From CAYVQU01 sp964453155 (GTDB lineage: Bacteria; Chloroflexota; Anaerolineae; Anaerolineales; UBA11858): a stretch of 6,775 nucleotides of DNA. The position numbers were made by a program, and so were the translations under genes. Positions 1-6,231 of the stretch are shown here, one piece after another (position 1 is the stretch's first letter; every line of letters starts with the position of its first letter). The stretch covers positions 1-6,775 of the forward strand of contig CAYVQU010000240.1 of the NCBI GenBank assembly GCA_964453155.1, given 5' to 3'. The notes beneath the pieces were generated by a model. That model was not told where the DNA came from. It did no database searches and was given only the letters and a program-made list of their open reading frames with translations.

Positions 1-42
1 TTTTCAAGGTGCAAAAAAGTGTCCACTAATTTCTAGCTGTTT

Positions 43-71
43 TTGAACCATCCCAGTTTTTTGGAATAAAA
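43..71 (+). promoter_or_regulatory. possible sigma-70-type promoter for gnd
   Basis: A TTGAAC hexamer at 43-48 (4 of 6 matches to the -35 consensus) lies 16-17 bases before an AATAAAA stretch at 65-71 that could serve as the -10. It would start transcription near base 77, giving a leader of about 100 bases before gnd that includes the hairpin at 109-158. Both hexamers are imperfect, and the region is AT-rich, where such matches arise by chance, so this is a weak call. Confidence 0.3.
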
Positions 72-108
72 CCCAAGCTCAAATCGGAAACTGCCAAGCG
101 CTCAAGCC

Positions 109-158
109 GTGTGGCGGTAAATCAAGGTGATTCTTTCTAGAAGGACAAATCGCCACAC
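109..158 (+). promoter_or_regulatory. leader stem-loop just upstream of the gnd ribosome binding site
   Basis: GTGTGGCG at 109-116 pairs perfectly with CGCCACAC at 151-158. The stem can be extended inward by a G-U and a U-A pair (117-118 with 149-150). The large loop holds two smaller self-complementary stretches: AATC/GATT at 120-123/129-132 and the palindrome TTCTAGAA at 135-142. These two cannot fully coexist with every alternative pairing, so some switching is conceivable. The stem ends only four bases before the AAAGGAG Shine-Dalgarno at 163-169. Its position suggests an effect on translation or mRNA stability of gnd. It does not match a riboswitch class that I recognise, and function is inference. 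Confidence 0.4.
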
Positions 159-177
159 ACTTAAAGGAGTATGAATT

Positions 178-1629
178 ATGACGAAAGCTGATTTTGGCCT
201 GATTGGCCTGGCTGTGATGGGACAAAACCTGGTTTTGAATATGAACGACCATGGTTTCAAAGTCGCGGTTTATAACCGGACGGTATCCAAAGTGGATGAA
301 TTTATTAATGGCAATGCCAAAGGGACTGCCGTTGTCGGAACTCATTCCATTGAAGAATTTGTCAGTGTATTGGAGAAGCCGCGTCGGGTGATGATGTTGG
401 TCAAGGCGGGGCAGCCGGTGGATGATTTCATCGAATTGCTCATCCCACACCTGGAAGCGGGTGACATTATTATCGATGGAGGCAACTCAAATTATGACGA
501 TTCGATCCGACGGACGGCCTATGTCGAATCCAAAGGTCTGCTCTACATCGGCACCGGCGTTTCTGGGGGCGAAGAAGGGGCCCGGTTTGGCCCTTCGATC
601 ATGCCGGGGGGTTCACCCGCAGCCTGGCCTCACGTCAAAGAGATTTTCCAGGCAGTGGCTGCCAAAGTCGATGATGGTGCCCCTTGTTGTGATTGGGTCG
701 GGGAGAATGGAGCCGGTCACTACGTAAAGATGACCCACAACGGAATTGAGTACGGGGATATGCAGCTCATCTGCGAAGCCTACGATCTGATGAAACACGT
801 CTTGGGGATGAGCAATCAGGAGATGCATGAAGTTTTTACAGAGTGGAATGCAGGCAAACTGGACTCTTATCTGATCGAGATTACACGCGACATCTTAGGA
901 TACCAGGATGAAAATGGGGAGTACGTGATCGACAAGATATTGGATACCGCGGGTCAAAAAGGGACTGGCAAATGGACATCGGTCTCAGCCCTGGAAATGG
1001 GCATTCCCCTGACATTGATCAGTGAAGCCGTATTGGCCCGGTTCCTCTCCGCTTTGAAAGATGCTCGAACCGTTGCCGCCCAAGTATTAAATGGACCAGC
1101 AACAGAATTGTCTGGCGATAAACAAGCCTTCATCCAGGATATCCATGATGCCCTCTACGCCTCTAAGATTATGTCTTACACCCAGGGATATATGCTGATG
1201 CAGGCCGCGGCCGAAGAATATGACTGGAATCTGAATTACGGCGGTATTGCCCTCATGTGGCGTGGTGGTTGCATCATCCGCTCTGCGTTCTTGGGGAAGA
1301 TCAAGGAAGCCTTTGATAAAGATGCTGAATTGAGCAACTTATTGTTGGACGATTACTTCAAAGTCGAAGTGGATGCCGCCCAGGCTGGTTGGCGCCGGGT
1401 GATTGCCAAGGCAGTGGAGGCCGGGATTCCGGTGCCAGCAATGTCAAGTGCGCTGGCATTCTATGATGGTTATCGGCGCGAACGACTCCCCGCCAACTTG
1501 CTCCAGGCCCAGCGAGACTACTTTGGTGCCCACACCTACGAACGCGTAGACCAGCCGCGCGGCGAGTTCTTCCACACCAATTGGACCGGCACTGGCGGCG
1601 ATGTAACTTCTAGTACGTACAATGCGTGA
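178..1629 (+). CDS. gnd: 6-phosphogluconate dehydrogenase, decarboxylating
   Basis: Cytoplasmic enzyme of the oxidative pentose phosphate pathway: 6-phosphogluconate + NAD(P)+ gives ribulose 5-phosphate + CO2 + NAD(P)H. The 483 residues match the usual length of the long, dimeric Gnd family (about 470-480), so it is complete. The N-terminal Rossmann fold has the nucleotide loop GLIGLAVMG (7-15), followed by NRT (33-35), whose Arg-Thr usually favours NADP+. The family signatures GGNSNY and GVSGGEEGARFGPS follow. Catalytic K184 and E191 lie in KMTHNGIEY, and QKGTGKW (260-266) supplies phosphate-binding K261. The all-alpha C-terminal domain ends with QRDYFGAHTYE, whose R446 and H452 correspond to the residues that contact substrate phosphate across the dimer. 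The start is supported by AAAGGAG at 163-169, eight bases upstream. The ATG at 171 is in another frame and too close to it. The next gene on this strand is 371 bp away, so co-transcription is doubtful. Confidence 0.97.
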   Translation: MTKADFGLIGLAVMGQNLVLNMNDHGFKVAVYNRTVSKVDEFINGNAKGTAVVGTHSIEEFVSVLEKPRRVMMLVKAGQPVDDFIELLIPHLEAGDIIIDGGNSNYDDSIRRTAYVESKGLLYIGTGVSGGEEGARFGPSIMPGGSPAAWPHVKEIFQAVAAKVDDGAPCCDWVGENGAGHYVKMTHNGIEYGDMQLICEAYDLMKHVLGMSNQEMHEVFTEWNAGKLDSYLIEITRDILGYQDENGEYVIDKILDTAGQKGTGKWTSVSALEMGIPLTLISEAVLARFLSALKDARTVAAQVLNGPATELSGDKQAFIQDIHDALYASKIMSYTQGYMLMQAAAEEYDWNLNYGGIALMWRGGCIIRSAFLGKIKEAFDKDAELSNLLLDDYFKVEVDAAQAGWRRVIAKAVEAGIPVPAMSSALAFYDGYRRERLPANLLQAQRDYFGAHTYERVDQPRGEFFHTNWTGTGGDVTSSTYNA

Positions 1630-1644
1630 AATATCTTGATAAAT

Positions 1645-1662
1645 CATGTCACGCACGACATG
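1645..1662 (+). repeat. small hairpin after gnd
   Basis: CATGTC at 1645-1650 and GACATG at 1657-1662 form a perfect 6-bp stem with a 6-base loop, 15 bases after the gnd stop codon. It sits where a terminator would be expected, but no run of T follows it, so intrinsic termination is not supported. It may protect the mRNA 3' end or be incidental. Confidence 0.35.
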
Positions 1663-1683
1663 CAAAATTGCCAGAAAATTCAT

Positions 1684-1735
1684 CACTTCGACTTCCCTCA
1701 GTGCAGGTTCTGAGTAGTGATAGCGTTTCGAAGGG
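1684..1735 (-). repeat. imperfect palindromic repeat, copy 1 (inverted)
   Basis: Read on the minus strand this stretch begins CCCTTCGAAACG, continues to CTACTCAG and ends near a TCGAAGTG-like arm. It shares both words, in the same order, with copy 2 at 1758-1801 on the other strand, so the two are related elements facing each other. Its own outer arms (CACTTCGA at 1684-1691, TCGAAGGG at 1728-1735) match at 6 of 8 positions. The layout is like that of REP or small MITE-type dispersed elements, and this copy looks more diverged than copy 2. Family membership is inference. Confidence 0.5.
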
Positions 1736-1757
1736 AAAATTTTTCGGATGAGCCGCA

Positions 1758-1801
1758 CCCTTCGATACGGCCCTGCGGACCTACTCAGGCTTGTCGAAGG
1801 G
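1758..1801 (+). repeat. palindromic repeat, copy 2, with perfect 8-bp ends
   Basis: This 44-bp element has perfect terminal inverted repeats: CCCTTCGA at 1758-1765 and TCGAAGGG at 1794-1801. An inner stem, GGCCC/GGACC with one mismatch around TGC, is followed by CTACTCAG at 1781-1788. The TTCGATACGG...CTACTCAGG wording resembles intergenic palindromes that I know to be dispersed in many bacterial genomes, including Chloroflexota. It faces copy 1. CGTTTCGAAGGG at 1724-1735 and CCCTTCGATACG at 1758-1769 are complementary except at one position, so the pair can also fold as one long stem. Confidence 0.6.
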
Positions 1802-1837
1802 ATGCTTGTTACGTTCAACAATTAATAAATCTATAAC

Positions 1838-1861
1838 AGAGACGTAGCATGCTACGTCTCT
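1838..1861. repeat. perfect 24-bp palindrome
   Basis: The left half AGAGACGTAGCA is followed directly by its exact reverse complement, giving a 24-bp perfect palindrome centred on GCATGC. As RNA or single-stranded DNA it would form a strong 10-bp or longer stem. The GAGACG...CGTCTC outer arms resemble dispersed intergenic palindromes seen in cyanobacteria and other phyla. It is not followed by a T-run on either strand, so it is probably a repeat element rather than a classical terminator, though it could stabilise transcript ends. Confidence 0.65.
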
Positions 1862-1930
1862 AAATGCGCAAGCTTAGAAACACACAATTTTGGAGAATTT
1901 ATTCTGGGGAAGATCACATTGAATAATTTG

Positions 1931-1984
1931 CACGCAAAGAGGCTTTTTTTGAGAGGATATTTTGCGTCTTAGCGTCTTTGCGTG
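1931..1984. repeat. CACGCAAAGA/TCTTTGCGTG inverted repeat in the kinase leader
   Basis: CACGCAAAGA at 1931-1940 and TCTTTGCGTG at 1975-1984 are exact 10-bp inverted repeats 34 bases apart. The right arm is preceded by a near-tandem GCGTCTT unit (TTGCGTCTTAGCGTCTTTG, 1962-1980). This wording resembles CTTTGCG-type dispersed repeats in several bacterial phyla. It ends 16 bases before the kinase start codon, so the element forms most of that gene's immediate leader and could affect its expression. Confidence 0.5.
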
Positions 1985-2000
1985 AGATTGGGAGAATGCA

Positions 2001-3089
2001 ATGAAATATGGATTAAATCTCAAAACCAAAGAAGAAACCACCCTAGACCTGGTATCGTTAGGAGCGCTCATTCACCGGTTGGATCCCGGCACGATCCCGT
2101 TCCGCAAAGCAACAGACTGCAAAATCCATGTCAGCGGCGGTGAATTTAATGTGGCGGCCAACACTGCCGATTGCTTCCGCATGCGGTCTGGGATTGCTAC
2201 TGCCATGGTGGATTACCCCATTGGGGCTTTGATTGCCGAACGCGTCAAAGCTATGGGCGTGAAACCGTTCTACAAGTATTTTGAGCACAACGGCGTTAAT
2301 GGGCCCAACATGGCTACCGTCTACAGTGACCGAGGCTATGGGGTGCGCGCTCCGATGGTGTTTTACAATCGCGCCAACGAAGCTGGAGCCAGGCTTAAAC
2401 TGGGCGATTTCGATTGGGATGAAATCTTCGGCCGGGGAGTGCGGTGGTTCCACAGTGGTGGAATTTTTTCAGCCCTGTCGGAAACCACCGGCCCGTTGAT
2501 CGCGGCGGGCATGAAAGCGGCCAAAGCCGCGGGCGCAGTAACCTCGTTCGATCTTAATTACCGCGCGAAATTGTGGAATCTATGGGGTGGTCAGGAAAAA
2601 GCTGTTGAAACCGTTGCCAGCATCGTTGAAAACGTGGATGTGTTGGTCGGGAACGAAGAAGATTTGCAACTTGGGCTAGGTATCCCCGGCCCGGAAGTCG
2701 AGAAAAAGTCGAAACTGGACCCCAGTGCATTTGTTGCCATGATCGACAAGGTTCTCGATAAATACCCCCATGTCAAAATCGTGGCGACCACTTTACGCGA
2801 AGTACACGCCACCAACCACCATAGTTGGAGCGCGGTCGCCTGGATCAATGGTGAAACCTATCTCGCCCCGACGACCGAGTTACACATCTACGACCGAGTT
2901 GGCGGTGGGGATGGATTTGCTTCGGGATTTTTCTATGGGTTGATGTCCGGTGAACCCGAACAAATGGCTGTTAACTTGGGTTGGGCGCATGGGGCCTTGA
3001 TGACCACCTTCCCGGGTGACACCACCATGGCGACCGTAGAACAGGTTCGGTCATTCGCGGAGGGTGGCTCAGCGCGCATCCAGCGGTAA
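2001..3089 (+). CDS. kdgK: PfkB-family sugar kinase, probably 2-keto-3-deoxygluconate kinase
   Basis: Cytoplasmic ribokinase-fold kinase of 362 residues, within the normal range for the family. It probably phosphorylates 2-keto-3-deoxygluconate to KDPG with ATP, the entry to the lower Entner-Doudoroff route from uronates or pectin. The N-terminal substrate region has SGGEFNVAAN (45-54), the GG-x-x-N-x-A pattern of PfkB enzymes. FDLNYR (183-188) and NEED (218-221) are typical core motifs. DRVGGGDGFASGF (298-310) is the second PfkB signature, with the anion hole and catalytic base D304. The DRVGGGD variant, the E-V-x-x-T-N-x-H-S-W stretch and the C-terminal HGALMTTFPGDTTMAT segment are features of KDG kinases rather than fructokinase or ribokinase. 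Another keto-sugar-acid substrate remains possible. The start is supported by GGGAG at 1990-1994, six bases upstream. Its leader is made of a dispersed repeat, and a strong hairpin follows its stop codon. Confidence 0.8.
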   Translation: MKYGLNLKTKEETTLDLVSLGALIHRLDPGTIPFRKATDCKIHVSGGEFNVAANTADCFRMRSGIATAMVDYPIGALIAERVKAMGVKPFYKYFEHNGVNGPNMATVYSDRGYGVRAPMVFYNRANEAGARLKLGDFDWDEIFGRGVRWFHSGGIFSALSETTGPLIAAGMKAAKAAGAVTSFDLNYRAKLWNLWGGQEKAVETVASIVENVDVLVGNEEDLQLGLGIPGPEVEKKSKLDPSAFVAMIDKVLDKYPHVKIVATTLREVHATNHHSWSAVAWINGETYLAPTTELHIYDRVGGGDGFASGFFYGLMSGEPEQMAVNLGWAHGALMTTFPGDTTMATVEQVRSFAEGGSARIQR

Positions 3090-3117
3090 ACGGTTGAGAA
3101 AATAAAACAGCGTGAAA

Positions 3118-3153
3118 GAAAGTAGCCGGGATTTGGAAATCCCGGCTACTTTC
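3118..3153. terminator. bidirectional hairpin between convergent genes
   Basis: GAAAGTAGCCGGGATTT at 3118-3134 and its exact complement at 3137-3153 make a perfect 17-bp stem with a GC-rich middle. Only GG lies between the arms, so the innermost A-T pairs would open into the loop. It lies between the stop codons of the kinase (plus strand) and the glucosidase (minus strand), 28 and 44 bases away. The T-runs are short: CTTTC on the plus strand, and CTTTCTTTC followed by TTTTATTTT on the minus strand. Termination should therefore be better for the glucosidase transcript. Position and symmetry make this the shared terminator. Confidence 0.75.
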
Positions 3154-3197
3154 ATGATCTTACCAGACACAATTAGAATTTGTTGCGCGAGGTAGTT

Positions 3198-5858
3198 TTA
3201 TTGAATTTTGGCGAGGTCGGCGTCAATTTGTTGCAAAAGGTCTTTGGTAAGCACATTGGGAACAATGGGGGCCAATTTGACTAATGGCTGGTGTCGTAAA
3301 GCATCAATTTGAGAGGTTCCCATGTACGCACCTAAGAACTTGGTCAGAACGGCTCGGGAGGCGGGATTATCGAGCAGAGCGCCTAATTTGGTCTGGATGC
3401 TGAATGCGGAATCGGGTTCGTCGCCAGCCCACTCAATCTGATGAGTGAGGCGGATGTCGTTCGACGCGGCCCCGACAGACAGCGTAAAGGTACCCGGTTC
3501 GGTCACCCACTGCATCAGACCATCATCGAAAAAGGCCAGTGACATCCGGTCCAGTTCCAGTTCAACCGTTTTCGTTTCACCGGGCTCCAGCCAGACCTTT
3601 TGGAAGGCTTTCAACTCTTTATTGGGACGGATCAAGCTGCATTCGTCGTCACCCACATAGAGCTGGACGACTTCATACCCGGCCCTATCGCCGGTATTGG
3701 TTACATCCACATGTACTTTGATTTCATCATCATGGGTATATTTCTCAGCCGCCTGCAGATTACGGTATTTAAAAGTAGTATATGACAGGCCATAGCCGAA
3801 GTGGAAGCGGGGTTCAACCTTTCGGGTATCGTAATAACGATATCCGATGAAGAGACCTTCCCCATAATAAACTTTCCCATTTTCGCCCGGATAATTGAGA
3901 TAGGCCGGATTATCCTCCAGGCGCTTGGGCCAGGTTTGGGGCATACGGCCCGAAGGATTCACTGCCCCAAAGAGCACATCGGCGACGGCATTGCCAATTT
4001 CTTGGCCCCCATACCAGGATTGGATCACCGCGGGAACTTTGTCGGCCCATTCGGCAATGACCGGGGCAGCGGTAGTCAGAACCACGATGGTATTGGGATT
4101 GACCGCGACGATTTCATCTAGCAATTTGACCTGGTCGCCAGGCAAATCCAAGTTTGGGCGATCACCGCCTTCGTATTCCCATTCGGCCGTCGTTCCTAAG
4201 AATAGAATAACTTTGTCTGCTGTTTTGGCCAGTTCTACCGCTGCCGCGATCGGATTCTCAGGTTCAGGTGGCAAACAGGCAACTTCCATGCGCCGCCAGG
4301 GCATATCCCCCTGGAAGCGGTAGTCAATGTGGATTTGAACTTCTTCTCCCCAGGTCAGATTCAGGTTAACCTGATCGGAGGGGCCGCCCCAGGGCACCAT
4401 CGCAACGTCTTCATCTGTCCAAGCATCAAATTTCTGCTCCCCATTGATCCAGACTTTGCGTTGACCGTTGCCACTGAAAGCAAGTTTGTAAGGTCCCGTT
4501 TCTGGTGCTACGAAGGAACCCTTGATCCGAACGGAGAATTTGGTATGGTCGGGAACATCTTCCAGGAAATTGGTGGAAAACTCGAATTCACTGTGTTTGG
4601 AGACCTTGGTTTGCAGCGGTTCCCCATCCAGTGCATAGTTATCATGAAAATCGAACGTAAACCCATCCCCCATGAGCCAGTCATTGGGCAAGGGGTGGAT
4701 TTCTTTACGGATGGAAGTTCCGAGGGCATAGGCCACTTCAACCTGCTCACCAACTTTGGCGCGAATCCCTTCTAATGGCGAGACAGTGTAATGGGGGTTA
4801 ACCCGTGAGCTGCCCCCGCCTAACACTTGCGCTTTGGCTGCGGTGGGGCCAATCACTGCCAACGTTTCGATATCATCGGCCGCGAGGGGCAGCGTTTGGT
4901 TATCATTTTTGAGCAGAACCATGGCCTGTTCAGCCGTTTGCCGAATCAATGCTCGGTGCTGGAGGTTATCTTCTTCGGTTTCTGGGTAGACTTCGGGATT
5001 CTCGAAGACTCCTACTCGCTCGAGAGTTCGTAATATCCGCAAGACCTTATCGTCAATTTCTTCCGCAGTGACCCGACCAGCCTCCATTTCGGCGCGCACC
5101 ACATCGGAATGCATCCAACGGGCGGGGCCGGGCATTTCATAATCTAGGCCGCCCGCGGCGACATTTTCGGTATACGTCCCCATCCAGTCGGAAATCACCA
5201 TACCATCAAAACCCCACTCATCTTTCAAGATATCTTTCAAAAGATAGCTGTGTTCGCTAGCCCAGGTGCCATTGATTTTGTTGTAGCCCGACATGATGGA
5301 CCAGGGTTGGGCTTCTTCAACGGCCATGCGGAAGGGGGTCAGATAAATCTCACGCAAGGCCCGTTCGCGGACCTCAGAACTCATTGTGTTGCGCTCATAT
5401 TCCTGATCATTGCAGACATAATGCTTGATGCAGGCCCCAATGCCCTCTTTTTGTAAACCTTTGATATACCCGACGGCGATTTTTCCTGTCAGATAGGGAT
5501 CCTCCGAAAAACATTCGAAGTTGCGGCCGGCCAGCGGGGTGCGGTGCATATTCACCGTGGGAGCCAGGAGTATGTGCGAGCTTTTGGTCTTGGTTTCATC
5601 CGCCAGGGCCTGGCCGACTGCTTCGATCAACTCCGGGTTCCAGGTCGCGCCCAGTGCGACACCCACTGGGAAAACAGCTGATTTGGGGGCCATATCCCCC
5701 TCCGTACCGCGGGCGCCATTGGGGCCATCGGTCACTTTCATTGCGGGAATCCCCAAACGCTCATTGCGAACGTTGTACCATAGGTCGGCACCCGCCAGCA
5801 TTGCGAGCTTTTCATCCAAAGTCATTTGCGCGAGAATTGATTGTATTCTTTCTTCCAT
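3198..5858 (-). CDS. family 3 glycoside hydrolase with PA14 insert (beta-glucosidase)
   Basis: This 886-residue retaining glycosidase probably hydrolyses non-reducing terminal beta-glucosyl residues of oligosaccharides. No signal peptide is visible (MEERIQSILAQMTLDEK), so it should act in the cytoplasm on imported sugars. The N-terminal GH3 barrel has DGPNG (44-48), KHYVCNDQE (145-153) and SDWMG, with the likely nucleophile D224. The second alpha/beta domain begins after about residue 310 and is interrupted at about 395-535 by a PA14-like beta domain (GSFVAPETGPYKLAFSG, then WINGE). It resumes with AEWEYEGGDR, where E563 is the best acid/base candidate (E561 is the alternative). A fibronectin-III-like domain occupies about 695-805 (EVVQLYVGD). 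The domain order and the spacing of the nucleophile match the Kluyveromyces marxianus BglI type. A helix-rich tail of about 75 residues follows. The start has an AAAGGAAA ribosome site (5865-5872 on the plus strand), about eight bases upstream. Exact substrate preference (glucoside, xyloside or other) cannot be read from the sequence. Confidence 0.93.
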   Translation of the reverse strand: MEERIQSILAQMTLDEKLAMLAGADLWYNVRNERLGIPAMKVTDGPNGARGTEGDMAPKSAVFPVGVALGATWNPELIEAVGQALADETKTKSSHILLAPTVNMHRTPLAGRNFECFSEDPYLTGKIAVGYIKGLQKEGIGACIKHYVCNDQEYERNTMSSEVRERALREIYLTPFRMAVEEAQPWSIMSGYNKINGTWASEHSYLLKDILKDEWGFDGMVISDWMGTYTENVAAGGLDYEMPGPARWMHSDVVRAEMEAGRVTAEEIDDKVLRILRTLERVGVFENPEVYPETEEDNLQHRALIRQTAEQAMVLLKNDNQTLPLAADDIETLAVIGPTAAKAQVLGGGSSRVNPHYTVSPLEGIRAKVGEQVEVAYALGTSIRKEIHPLPNDWLMGDGFTFDFHDNYALDGEPLQTKVSKHSEFEFSTNFLEDVPDHTKFSVRIKGSFVAPETGPYKLAFSGNGQRKVWINGEQKFDAWTDEDVAMVPWGGPSDQVNLNLTWGEEVQIHIDYRFQGDMPWRRMEVACLPPEPENPIAAAVELAKTADKVILFLGTTAEWEYEGGDRPNLDLPGDQVKLLDEIVAVNPNTIVVLTTAAPVIAEWADKVPAVIQSWYGGQEIGNAVADVLFGAVNPSGRMPQTWPKRLEDNPAYLNYPGENGKVYYGEGLFIGYRYYDTRKVEPRFHFGYGLSYTTFKYRNLQAAEKYTHDDEIKVHVDVTNTGDRAGYEVVQLYVGDDECSLIRPNKELKAFQKVWLEPGETKTVELELDRMSLAFFDDGLMQWVTEPGTFTLSVGAASNDIRLTHQIEWAGDEPDSAFSIQTKLGALLDNPASRAVLTKFLGAYMGTSQIDALRHQPLVKLAPIVPNVLTKDLLQQIDADLAKIQ

Positions 5859-5962
5859 AAGAAATTTCCTTTCAAGGTATCAAACAACTACGGAAAACCC
5901 ATCGTTACCAGAGAGAGCATCAGGTAAGAGTTGTCCAAACAAATCAGACTCCCCAGAGTTTT

Positions 5963-5976
5963 CAGAAGCGTTTACG
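5963..5976 (-). promoter_or_regulatory. possible LacI-family operator of the glucosidase gene
   Basis: On the minus strand the site reads CCGTAAACGCTTCTG, with the core AAACGCTT fitting the AA-N-CG-N-TT centre common to LacI/GalR-family operators (including CcpA-like cre sites). It begins roughly 11 bases after the predicted transcription start, a classic position for a repressor that blocks initiation. The outer positions are poorly symmetric, and no regulator gene is in the window, so this is a candidate only. Confidence 0.35.
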
Positions 5977-5993
5977 GTTGTTAGAACAGCAAA

Positions 5994-6022
5994 ATTTTAT
6001 GGTGATTTTGCCTTGGCGTCAA
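5994..6022 (-). promoter_or_regulatory. sigma-70-type promoter of the glucosidase gene
   Basis: Reading the minus strand, TTGACG (6022-6017; 5 of 6 to the -35 consensus) is followed after exactly 17 bases by TAAAAT (5999-5994; 5 of 6 to the -10 consensus). Transcription would begin near 5987 and give a 5' untranslated leader of about 130 bases before the ATG at 5858. Correct hexamers, ideal spacing and the upstream position make this the best promoter in the window. Confidence 0.6.
5998..6012 (+). repeat. 15-bp direct repeat, copy 1
   Basis: TATGGTGATTTTGCC here recurs exactly at 6435-6449. This copy overlaps the -10 and spacer of the minus-strand glucosidase promoter. A perfect 15-bp match between two intergenic places about 440 bp apart is unlikely by chance in a window this size. 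It could be a shared binding site or a trace of a duplication or insertion. Confidence 0.5.
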
Positions 6023-6126
6023 TTCGAATAGAAACCAAATAAGTAAATCCTTCCAATTCTCTTTAGTGCGTTGCCAGATTGAGTTTTGAGAATCCACAAC
6101 ATAGCTAAAAACCGTTCAACTTAGCG

Positions 6127-6155
6127 ACTGCCAGGGCAATTTCCTGGCAGTTTTT
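6127..6155 (+). terminator. rho-independent terminator without an obvious upstream gene
   Basis: ACTGCCAGG (6127-6135) pairs perfectly with CCTGGCAGT (6143-6151) around a 7-base loop and runs straight into TTTTT and TTGTTGT. This is a canonical intrinsic terminator for plus-strand transcription. On the minus strand the stem is not followed by T's. There is no recognisable plus-strand gene between the glucosidase (which reads the other way) and this site. It may end a small RNA, block antisense transcription, or be left over from a lost gene. Confidence 0.75.
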
Positions 6156-6160
6156 GTTGT

Positions 6161-6231
6161 AGGAATTTTCTGATAGTGAATAGGGCGCATATCTGGAAAA
6201 ATAGAATTTACTATCAACACAGGATTTTCTG
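6161..6231. repeat. nested inverted and direct repeats upstream of the pilin remnant
   Basis: TGATAGTGAAT (6171-6181) is the reverse complement of ATTTACTATCA (6206-6216) at 10 of 11 positions. Each arm is flanked on the same strand by a near-identical word: AGGAATTTTCTG at 6161-6172 and AGGATTTTCTG at 6221-6231. TAGAAT at 6202-6207 could be a -10 hexamer, but no -35 of matching spacing is visible. The arrangement could be a regulator binding region for the pilin gene before it decayed. Confidence 0.35.

Larger units (their letters stand above)
1630..2000. other. 371-bp gene-free spacer packed with palindromic repeats
   Basis: I see no credible coding region between gnd and the sugar kinase. 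The only long open frame here, on the minus strand, runs back antisense into gnd and shows no recognisable protein features. The space is largely filled by inverted-repeat elements, listed separately: a small hairpin at 1645-1662, two facing copies of a TTCGAAGGG-type repeat at 1684-1801, a perfect 24-bp palindrome at 1838-1861, and a CACGCAAAGA/TCTTTGCGTG pair at 1931-1984. A TATAAC hexamer at 1832-1837 could be a -10 for the downstream gene, but no convincing -35 accompanies it. Confidence 0.7.

Noticed and set aside
171..191. Seven-codon open frame starting at the ATG at 171 and overlapping the gnd start
   Set aside because: Only one base separates it from the Shine-Dalgarno, whereas the ATG at 178 has ideal spacing and opens a complete Gnd.
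1645..1662. Intrinsic terminator for gnd
   Set aside because: The stem is only six base pairs and no T-run follows, so I list it only as a hairpin.
1444..1821. 125-codon minus-strand open frame
   Set aside because: It is antisense to the conserved gnd C-terminus and the repeat elements, with no recognisable motif and no clear ribosome site.
1684..1984. CRISPR array
   Set aside because: The repeats are few, palindromic, differ from each other, and are not separated by regular spacers.
5884..5934. Riboswitch in the glucosidase leader
   Set aside because: Only short 5-6 bp complementary words are present, with no conserved aptamer core that I recognise.
5521..6042. 173-codon plus-strand open frame ending before the orphan terminator
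   Set aside because: Most of it is antisense to the GH3 N-terminus; the part outside the glucosidase gene has no protein signature.
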